A DNA stretch of 9,590 nt from DATKKM01 sp035542855 (GTDB lineage Bacteria; Chloroflexota; Dehalococcoidia; SM23-28-2; RBG-16-64-32), in NCBI GenBank assembly GCA_035542855.1, contig DATKKM010000063.1, positions 1-9,590 of the forward strand, read 5' to 3'. Shown here in pieces: positions 1 to 5,131 of the stretch; the first letter of the stretch is position 1, and each line of letters opens with the position of its first letter. A program made the position numbers and the translations under genes. The notes under the pieces are model-generated. The model was not told where the DNA came from. It saw nothing but the letters and a program-made list of their open reading frames with translations, and ran no database searches.

Positions 1-840
1 TACAGGTGGACAGTTGCGCTCGCTTGGAAAGTCTTGAAGGCCGCTGGCGCTGTAGCAGCTGTCGCTGTGGTCGGATTTCTCGCAATTGTTCTCTGGGGCG
101 TACTCCGCTCGGACCAAGAGGAAGACGTGTCACCGGGGCGAGTAGGCGATGTCTTTCGAGCGGTCGCAAGCGCTGTTTCGTCCGACGACCAGATCTTTCA
201 CACCCAAGTCTCGGTGGAACAGAATGGCACGCAGTTGTACAGCGTGGAAATGTGGGTGGACGGTCAGCAGAAAGCCACTCGGTACGACGTGACACCGATC
301 GATCAGAGATCTGATGGAGCATCTACCACGGCGAGCGTGATCGTCTCCAATGGGTACGCCTATGTCCGAGAGTGGACGGGAGGAGCCACGCGAGAGGAGA
401 CCGAGAGCTGCGACGGGGTGGAGGCGTGGATTTCCGCGGTCATCCTGTGCGAGAAGGGGTCGGAGCTCAGCGTCGAGGACGGCGCCTGGGACGGAAGGAC
501 AGCCATCGTGCTAATCGGCCGACGTAGCGTGACAATTCCAACGCCGGAGCCAAATCTGGTGACCCCGCACGCCACTGAACAGCAGAACGCACTTCCAAGT
601 GCGCAGGTCGATGTGCCATCGGAGTCACTTGGTGGAGTCGAAACCTTCGTTTCGAGGACGTATCTTGACCCTGCTACATATCTCCCGATCGCCCGAGCTT
701 CGCAACAGCGGATCAACGGCGAGCCGGTTGACGAGCTAGGCGACCCTCAATGGATCTACGCAAATGAGTTCCTACCTCGCACCGATGAACTCCTGGCCCT
801 GTTCGACCCGAAGTCAATCGGGTACAGCGACGAACAGTGA
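1..840 (+). CDS. Membrane-anchored protein with LolA/LppX-like outer domain (5' end probably outside the window)
   Basis: The reading frame is open to the left edge. The only start codon inside the window is a TTG at 34, giving 268 aa, and the purine-rich GGAAAG at 26-31 is too close to it to be a good ribosome site, so translation may begin further upstream. Counting from that TTG, residues 2-24 are a hydrophobic helix rich in Ala and Val. An acidic stretch and an extracytoplasmic domain of about 220 residues follow. The alternating polar/hydrophobic beta-strand pattern, the late motif TYLDPATYLPI (209-219) and the C-terminal Leu/Phe-rich helix resemble LolA/LppX-like lipid-binding or sensor domains; this is fold-level resemblance only. 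Cys126 and Cys139 could form a disulfide. If a cytoplasmic part exists upstream, an anti-sigma factor or RseB-like sensor is possible. No catalytic motif is visible, and function is not assigned. G+C is lower than in the genes on the right. Confidence 0.6.
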   Translation, partial: YRWTVALAWKVLKAAGAVAAVAVVGFLAIVLWGVLRSDQEEDVSPGRVGDVFRAVASAVSSDDQIFHTQVSVEQNGTQLYSVEMWVDGQQKATRYDVTPIDQRSDGASTTASVIVSNGYAYVREWTGGATREETESCDGVEAWISAVILCEKGSELSVEDGAWDGRTAIVLIGRRSVTIPTPEPNLVTPHATEQQNALPSAQVDVPSESLGGVETFVSRTYLDPATYLPIARASQQRINGEPVDELGDPQWIYANEFLPRTDELLALFDPKSIGYSDEQ

Positions 841-945
841 GACGAGTCCGACGATCCCGATGTCGAGATCGAGCGCGAGGTGCTGCGCACGTCAGTCGTC
901 GCGCTGGATCTTCGCCCGGGGCGGTTCGATGTGATTGAGCACTAA
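841..945 (+). pseudogene. Coding-like in-frame tail after the TGA stop (possible gene remnant)
   Basis: Directly after the TGA at 838-840, the same frame stays open for 34 codons to a TAA at 943-945. Its codons mostly end in G or C, and the peptide has a natural composition, beginning DESDDPDVEIE and ending RPGRFDVIEH. There is no ATG; the only internal start-type codons are a GTG at 880 and, near the end, a GTG at 931. It is therefore unlikely to be a separate gene. It could be the surviving 3' end of a deleted gene, or a tail lost from the upstream protein through a premature stop. I do not recognise the family. Confidence 0.3.
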
Positions 946-978
946 CTGCTGCGCTCGACGTGACTACGTCCCGCGCGA

Positions 979-1827
979 TCAGCGATGGGCATCCAGTCCG
1001 TGGCGATCGAGTGCTGCCCGAAGCTGGTTGAGCCCATCGGTCCTCCAGTACCGCCCGTTCGGGAATTGGTCGTCTCGGTCCCAGCGCCAGGTTGTCACCA
1101 TTGCACGCATGAGTATCCGGCACTCGCGGAGCAACTCGTCGTCAACATCTGGATAGCACTCGCTGACCTCTTCGGGCACATGGGCGAGGTCGAATTCGAT
1201 CGGCCCACGGCAACACGTTTCGAGGTCTATGAACAGCGGGCCGGTTCTTGTGCTGAGCACGTTGTCCGGGTGCGGCTCGCCGTGCAGCAGTTGCTCGGGT
1301 GCGCCGCGGTCGCCGATCGTTTTCCTCAGGCTGCGTAACGTGGTGCTCAGAAGCGCTCGGTCATCGTCGGCGAGGTCTGGAGTGTGGTCGCGACCTGCAA
1401 CGAGTTGTTGAGCCTCCGCGACGCGATCCGTGAAGTGCGGCGCAGGGAGGTCGATTTCCCGCATGCCAGCATGCAGCCGCGCGAGCGCATCCGCGTAGGC
1501 TGCTGGTGAGACCCCCTTTGGTACGGGTTCGTAGTAGGTCCACAGCGTGACCGCGAAGCCGTCACGCTCGTAGACGCGCGGCTCGACACGAGGCTCAAGA
1601 GCAGCCACCGGGCTATCGGTTTCGGCCAGCCGCTGGGCAAGGTCTACTTCGAACTGTGCAACCTCATGACCTATGTGTGCCACCCGAGCAAAGACGTCGC
1701 AAGGGAGCAAGCGCAGCGCGAGTTTGTTCGAGTTTTGAAGAACGACCGCGTTGTCGGCTGTCAGGCCAAGCGCTGCCGCGATCGACGTGGCCGCAGCCAC
1801 CGCACGCTGAACCTCTGACGCTTTCAT
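979..1827 (-). CDS. Aminoglycoside phosphotransferase (APH)-family kinase
   Basis: This is a 282-aa protein, a usual length for single-domain APH/choline-kinase-fold small-molecule kinases. The C-lobe carries the catalytic loop LLHGEPHPDNVL (residues 180-191) and the metal-binding segment FIDLE (199-203, D201), followed by GPIEFDLAHV, which is typical of the family. These enzymes move the gamma-phosphate of a nucleotide to a hydroxyl on an antibiotic, sugar, choline or other small molecule. The substrate cannot be read from sequence, so resistance should not be assumed. The catalytic Asp of the canonical HGD loop is replaced by Glu184, while H182, H186 and N189 are kept. The ATG at 1827 has no clear Shine-Dalgarno site, but a TATGAT box ends nine bases upstream. 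The gene converges on the preceding plus-strand gene and points away from the gene stub at 1911. It appears to stand alone rather than in an operon. Confidence 0.85.
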   Translation of the reverse strand: MKASEVQRAVAAATSIAAALGLTADNAVVLQNSNKLALRLLPCDVFARVAHIGHEVAQFEVDLAQRLAETDSPVAALEPRVEPRVYERDGFAVTLWTYYEPVPKGVSPAAYADALARLHAGMREIDLPAPHFTDRVAEAQQLVAGRDHTPDLADDDRALLSTTLRSLRKTIGDRGAPEQLLHGEPHPDNVLSTRTGPLFIDLETCCRGPIEFDLAHVPEEVSECYPDVDDELLRECRILMRAMVTTWRWDRDDQFPNGRYWRTDGLNQLRAALDRHGLDAHR

Positions 1828-1836
1828 CGCAGTTCG

Positions 1837-1842
1837 ATCATA
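1837..1842 (-). promoter_or_regulatory. Candidate -10 box for the APH-family kinase gene
   Basis: On the minus strand the hexamer TATGAT matches the -10 consensus at five of six positions and ends nine bases before the ATG at 1827. The transcript would have a leader of only a few bases or none, which fits the lack of a ribosome-binding site. No convincing -35 was found; TTCGGG lies about 19 bases upstream and is weak. Confidence 0.35.
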
Positions 1843-1910
1843 CGACGCGCCCTAAACGGGGCCCGAAGTTGAGGAAGGACGATTAAACCAATCATTCAGA
1901 GCACCTCCCC

Positions 1911-2034
1911 ATGAACCTCGCCCAGTTCATCGAGACATACCAGGACGCCATCACCCAGGCCGTCCTGTCCGCCGCAGGCGGGGACACCGGCAAGACGACG
2001 ATCAGCGCGGCGGCCTACGACCGCGGGCGCCGGG
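1911..2034 (+). pseudogene. 5' stub of an unrecognised gene, cut off at the hemW end
   Basis: An ATG at 1911 opens a frame whose first 41 codons look like real coding sequence. Almost every third position is G or C, and the peptide starts MNLAQFIETYQDAITQAVLS with a regular amphipathic helix pattern. From about 2035 the frame continues only as the antisense shadow of the hemW 3' end and turns into Arg/Pro/Ala-rich sequence that does not look like a protein. The simplest reading is a gene whose 5' end survives and whose body was lost when hemW was joined to it. There is no Shine-Dalgarno site immediately before the ATG. The small AT-rich patch around 1882-1900 could have held its promoter. The segment GGDTGKTTIS looks vaguely like a nucleotide-binding loop but is not a proper Walker A motif. 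Confidence 0.35.
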
Positions 2035-3228
2035 TCAACCGTCAGGCAGCAGCCGCACGAACACCTCGTTCGCCACGTAGCGGCCGCCGTCGGTCAGGCG
2101 CAGCCGGCCGTCCGCGCGCTCCAGCAGGCCGAGCGACGTCAGCTCGGCGATCTGCTGGCCGTACGCCGCCTCCAGCGTCGCCCCGAAACGCGCTTCGAAG
2201 GCGGCGACGTCCAGGCCTTCGTTCAGGCGCAAAGCCAGGATCACCGTGTCCGCCATCTGCAGCTCGCGTGACGTCTCATCGACGAAGGTGACCTGCGGCA
2301 GCGCCCGGATCAGTTGGCGCGCGCCGCCGGGCAGCTCTCGGCGCCCCGCTTCGCCGACCAGCGAGATGTACTGCTTCGGCGAGTAGACGTCCGCGAAACG
2401 CGCGCCGTCCAGGTGCGAGTGCGCCCCCGGCCCCAGGCCCAGCCAGTCGCCATTGCGCCAGTAGACCAGGTTGTGGCGGCACTCTTCGCCGGGGCGCGCC
2501 CAGTTGGAGATCTCGTACTGGACGTAGCCGGCCCCGGCCAGCCGCCGCTGCGACCACTCGTACATCGTCGCCTGCATGTCAGAGTCCGGTTCAGGCACGC
2601 GCCCGTGGTCGATGTCGTAGGCCAGCTTCGTCCCCTCTTCCACTGTGAGTGCGTAGAGCGAGAGGTGGTCCGGCGCTAGCGCGATCGCCTGCTCCAACGT
2701 CTCCTGCCAGCGCTCAAGCGGCTGCTCCGGCAATCCGTAGATCAGGTCCAGGTTCACGCGCCGGAAGCCGGCCTCCCGCGCCCAGGCGTAGCCCTGCTTG
2801 GCTTCGGCCGCCGTGTGGATGCGATCGAGCGCGATCAGCTCGTCGTCGTGGAAGGACTGCACGCCGAAGCTGAGCCGGTTCGCGCCCAGCGCCACCAGTC
2901 CGCGCAGGTAGTCGAGATCGACGGTGCCGGGGTTGGCCTCGATCGTGACCTCGGCGTCCGGGTCGAGCGCGAAGTTCTCGCGCATAGCGGCGAAGATCGC
3001 TTCCAGCTCGCCCAGCGGCATCAGGCTGGGCGTCCCCCCGCCGAAGAAGACGGTCGGGACGGGCCGTCCCGCCATCGCCGGCGACCAGACGCGCATTTCC
3101 TGACACAGGGCGCGCGTGAAGTCGGGGACGAGGTGCTCAAGGTTCGCGTACGAATTGAAGTCGCAGTAGGAGCACTTCAGCGAGCAGAACGGGATGTGGA
3201 TGTAGAGAGAGAGAGGTGTGCCACGCAT
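2035..3228 (-). CDS. hemW: Radical SAM haem chaperone HemW
   Basis: This is a 397-aa protein, close to the usual HemW length of about 380. Residues 9-22 carry the radical-SAM cluster motif: YIHIPFC at the start, then the spacing CxxxCxxC with C15, C19 and C22, followed by DFNSY. The lack of a further Cys right after C22 is HemW-like and unlike oxygen-independent coproporphyrinogen oxidase HemN. Other signatures are FFGGGTPS (61-68, SAM binding), EANPGT (98-102), FGVQSF (121-126) and the haem-associated HNLVYW (252-257). A winged-helix-like C-terminal region ends in RLLPDG. HemW binds haem and delivers it to client proteins such as respiratory enzymes; older annotations call it a coproporphyrinogen oxidase. 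The ATG at 3228 is chosen because it gives a normal N-terminus; the frame extends upstream only as low-complexity shadow sequence within the gene before it. It lies 20 nt after that gene's stop, so the two are probably co-transcribed. Confidence 0.95.
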   Translation of the reverse strand: MRGTPLSLYIHIPFCSLKCSYCDFNSYANLEHLVPDFTRALCQEMRVWSPAMAGRPVPTVFFGGGTPSLMPLGELEAIFAAMRENFALDPDAEVTIEANPGTVDLDYLRGLVALGANRLSFGVQSFHDDELIALDRIHTAAEAKQGYAWAREAGFRRVNLDLIYGLPEQPLERWQETLEQAIALAPDHLSLYALTVEEGTKLAYDIDHGRVPEPDSDMQATMYEWSQRRLAGAGYVQYEISNWARPGEECRHNLVYWRNGDWLGLGPGAHSHLDGARFADVYSPKQYISLVGEAGRRELPGGARQLIRALPQVTFVDETSRELQMADTVILALRLNEGLDVAAFEARFGATLEAAYGQQIAELTSLGLLERADGRLRLTDGGRYVANEVFVRLLPDG

Positions 3229-3248
3229 GGCACATCCATCGTACAACG

Positions 3249-5000
3249 TCAGCCGGCGGGCTTCTCCGGCGGCTTGGTGAGCGCGGGGCTCGGCGTCGGC
3301 TTCGGGGTGGGCTTCGGCGTAGGGGTTAGCGTCGGCGTCGGAACGGACATCGGGTCCGGCGTCGGCGGGTTGACGGCGGGCGTCGGTGTGGGCGTGCGGG
3401 TGGCCGGCGGCGCCGGGGTCGCGGTGTCGGGGAGCGCTGTGGCGGGCGGCTCCCCGGCGGGCGCCAGGTCGACGAATGGGAGCGCCTGGGGGATCGTGCT
3501 GGCCGAGAAGGTGACGAAGAGCCCGTCCGGCGGCGCCTTGTCGTTCAGGTTGACGATGAGCTTCCACTCCCCGCTGACCGGCCGCGCGATCGTGTAGCGG
3601 AAGGCGCCGTCGTCCTTCTCCAGCTTGATGCCGGGGTAGGGGATCGTCAGCTGGTCGCCGCCGGGGCTCACGATCTGCGCATCGACGGGCTCCCCCTCGG
3701 CCGCGACTTGCTCGGCGGTACGGCGCTCTCGCCAGCGGATCTCCAGAGAGGCCTGGTCCTGGCTTCCCGGCACGTAAAACGGCAGGGTGAGGGCTCCGTT
3801 CTGCTTCAGCTCGAACGTCGTGCAGTCGCCTACAGGGTCGCCGCTGATGATCGCGCGGACGCGGCGGAACTCGCAGTAGGGGTTCGCGGCGGCGGCCAGG
3901 TAGGTGAACTGCCCGCCGGTCTCGTCGGCGATGTCCTTGAGGAAGGCCTCGTTAGACGCACCGACGCCATACGTGAACACGGGGATGCCGGCCTCCTTGT
4001 AGCACTCCACCGCGCCGCTGAAGCCACCCACCTCGTGGTGCCCGTCGCTGAGGAGCACGGCGGCCTTGGCCGGGTTCGCGCCGTGCGCCAGCAGCTCGGC
4101 ACAGCCGGTCACCATGCCCAGGCGGATGTTCGTCGGCTCCGTGGAGGGTTCGTACCTGGTGGCCACGGCCAGGTCAGAGTTGACGGCGCCGTCCACCACC
4201 GCCGGCGTCAGGCCGGCCGTCACGCGGGCGCTGCGGTTGAAGTCGATGATCGCGACGTTGTCGTCGGGCCGCGTCGCCTGCAGCAGCGCAAGCGCCGCGT
4301 CCCCCGCGGAGGTCTGGTTCTCGGCGACGGTGGTCGAGGTGTCGATCATCACGGCGACGTCGGCAGGCGTCGAAGGGTCGTCCTGACCGCGCCGCGGCGA
4401 GTTGGACACGATGCGCCCGAAGCCGGTGGTGCCGCCGCCTTCCAGCGGGCACGATCTCTCCGCGCCACGCGCCAGGCATCCGTCCGCGCTGACGACCCAC
4501 CCGCCCAGGTTGAGCCCAAACGCCGGCTGGCGGACGCCGTCCAGTACCGCGTAGAAGTGGACGTGGGGCGCGGTCGCGTCGCAGCCGTCCAGCCCGGAGC
4601 CGTCCGGGCAGCAGCCGGGCGCGCCCAGCCGGTCGCCGGCCTTGACGTGATCGCCGGTCTGTACCTGTTTGTTCTCCAAATGATAGTAGGCCGTGCGGAA
4701 GCCGTCCCCGTGGTCGATCTCGACGGCGTTGGGGATGACAGTGACGACGCCGTCGGCCGCGGCCGTCACCCAGAACGACGAGTGGAAGGACTCGCACGGC
4801 TTGCCGGCGGCGTCAGGCGGCTGAAAGTCGAGCGCCTCCAGGTCAGCGCCGTGCGGGCCCTGGGTGTACGTCCAGAGGCTGCCCCCTTCCCAGGGGAACC
4901 AGAGCTGGATCGGCTGCTCGGCCCCGGCCTTCCCCGGCGAGGCGAAGACGATCAGGGCGAGCCCGAGCACGGCCGCAGCGGCTGTTGCGATGCGAAACAT
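3249..5000 (-). CDS. Secreted LytM/M23 metallopeptidase-like protein with von Willebrand A domain
   Basis: This 583-aa protein has a signal peptide (residues 1 to about 27, ending near GKAGA). Residues 30-165 form a LytM/M23-type domain with the metal and catalytic set apparently complete: H50 and D58 (in GPHGADLEALDF), H107 in YYHL, and H146/H148 in APHVHF. Such domains cut peptidoglycan peptides or act as cell-wall-binding adaptors. Residues 213-375 form a von Willebrand A domain with a metal-ion-dependent adhesion site: D220, S222 and T224 (DTSTT), T290 and D319 (LLSDG). Residues about 395-502 are beta-rich, like the domain often following secreted vWA domains (SGEWKLIVN). Residues 528-582 are a Thr/Pro/Lys-rich tail with no terminal membrane anchor. 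Several Cys pairs (for example C130/C131/C140 and C175/C184) suit an exported, disulfide-bonded protein. It is probably an envelope protein that binds or remodels cell wall while its vWA domain binds a partner; the partner is unknown. It shares a transcript with hemW, without an obvious functional link. Confidence 0.85.
   Translation of the reverse strand: MFRIATAAAAVLGLALIVFASPGKAGAEQPIQLWFPWEGGSLWTYTQGPHGADLEALDFQPPDAAGKPCESFHSSFWVTAAADGVVTVIPNAVEIDHGDGFRTAYYHLENKQVQTGDHVKAGDRLGAPGCCPDGSGLDGCDATAPHVHFYAVLDGVRQPAFGLNLGGWVVSADGCLARGAERSCPLEGGGTTGFGRIVSNSPRRGQDDPSTPADVAVMIDTSTTVAENQTSAGDAALALLQATRPDDNVAIIDFNRSARVTAGLTPAVVDGAVNSDLAVATRYEPSTEPTNIRLGMVTGCAELLAHGANPAKAAVLLSDGHHEVGGFSGAVECYKEAGIPVFTYGVGASNEAFLKDIADETGGQFTYLAAAANPYCEFRRVRAIISGDPVGDCTTFELKQNGALTLPFYVPGSQDQASLEIRWRERRTAEQVAAEGEPVDAQIVSPGGDQLTIPYPGIKLEKDDGAFRYTIARPVSGEWKLIVNLNDKAPPDGLFVTFSASTIPQALPFVDLAPAGEPPATALPDTATPAPPATRTPTPTPAVNPPTPDPMSVPTPTLTPTPKPTPKPTPSPALTKPPEKPAG
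3255..3419 (-). repeat. Low-complexity Thr-Pro coding repeat
   Basis: The 3' end of the LytM-vWA gene is a run of near-repeats of the dipeptide Thr-Pro (TPTPTP, TPKPTPKPTP) interspersed with Ala, Lys and Val. It is probably an extended, flexible wall-spanning or linker region. On the plus strand the same bases read as Gly-Val repeats, which are a shadow. Such tracts vary in length between strains. Confidence 0.7.
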
Positions 5001-5032
5001 AGTGCGGGAGCGGCTGAAAAGCAGCTTTGCTC

Positions 5033-5061
5033 AGGGTATGTGGACATGTGGACAAGGTCAA
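5033..5061 (-). promoter_or_regulatory. Candidate promoter of the LytM-vWA/hemW unit
   Basis: Read on the minus strand, TTGACC (5061-5056) matches the -35 consensus at five of six bases. It is followed by a 17-base spacer and then TACCCT (5038-5033), a TANNNT-type -10. Transcription would start near 5026, giving a leader of about 26 nt before the ATG at 5000. This is the best two-part promoter seen in the window. Its spacer is filled by two tandem TGTCCACA octamers. Confidence 0.5.
5039..5055 (-). promoter_or_regulatory. Two tandem DnaA-box-like sequences
   Basis: The minus strand reads TTGTCCACATGTCCACA, which is two directly repeated TGTCCACA octamers. The first nonamer, TTGTCCACA, is one base from the classical DnaA box TTATCCACA and identical to the form preferred in high-GC actinobacteria. 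The second, ATGTCCACA, is weaker and shares one base with the first. They occupy the spacer between the -35 and -10 of the LytM-vWA promoter, where a bound protein would block polymerase. The pair may instead be a site for another regulator. No AT-rich unwinding region or dnaA/dnaN gene is near, so it is not an origin by this evidence. Confidence 0.35.
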
Positions 5062-5095
5062 GCAGGCTTCGTCGCTGTAACCGACAGTGCGACCC

Positions 5096-5125
5096 TCGAC
5101 CCCTGACCCCCGGCCCTCGTACACT
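5096..5125 (+). promoter_or_regulatory. Candidate promoter for aspS, leaderless
   Basis: TCGACC (5096-5101, four of six bases of the -35 consensus), an 18-base spacer and TACACT (5120-5125, TANNNT type) precede the aspS ATG at 5132 by only six bases. Transcription would start at or next to the ATG. This agrees with the absence of a Shine-Dalgarno sequence there. The elements are short, so this is a suggestion rather than a firm call. Confidence 0.35.
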
Positions 5126-5131
5126 ACCGTC

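Noticed and set aside
6..314. ATG-started 102-codon frame at the left edge
   Set aside because: The overlapping frame 1 has a hydrophobic helix and a continuous domain-like sequence to 840; this one is Arg/Ser/Cys-rich and lacks protein-like patterning.
957..970. GACGT/ACGTC hairpin between the converging first two genes
   Set aside because: The stem is only five pairs with no T tract on either strand, so it cannot be called a terminator.
1974..2010. Walker A (P-loop) in the stub peptide GGDTGKTTIS
   Set aside because: The consensus is GxxxxGK[ST] within a beta-strand-loop-helix unit. G-K-T-T is present, but no hydrophobic strand precedes it and no further ATPase motif exists in the stub.
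3420..3435. LPDTA in the LytM-vWA tail as a sortase sorting signal
   Set aside because: A sorting signal needs a following hydrophobic helix and a positive tail at the C-terminus. Here about 55 Thr/Pro-rich residues follow and no helix.
3229..3567. N-terminal extension of HemW by 113 residues
   Set aside because: The extension overlaps the 3' end of the upstream gene in another frame and is low-complexity Arg/Ala/His/Pro. HemW proteins begin just before the YIHIPFC motif.
2815..3597. Plus-strand frame with Gly-Val repeats, superficially like a structural repeat protein
   Set aside because: The repeat is the reverse reading of the Thr-Pro tail of the LytM-vWA protein, and the rest mirrors hemW.
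5072..5092. Imperfect inverted repeat TCGCTGT/ACAGTGCGA in the divergent region
   Set aside because: It needs a two-base bulge and overlaps no clear promoter element; it is not distinguishable from chance.
5001..5131. T-box or other tRNA-sensing leader for aspS
   Set aside because: The region is only 131 bases and shared with a divergent promoter. No T-box sequence or terminator/antiterminator pair is seen, and the best promoter leaves no leader.
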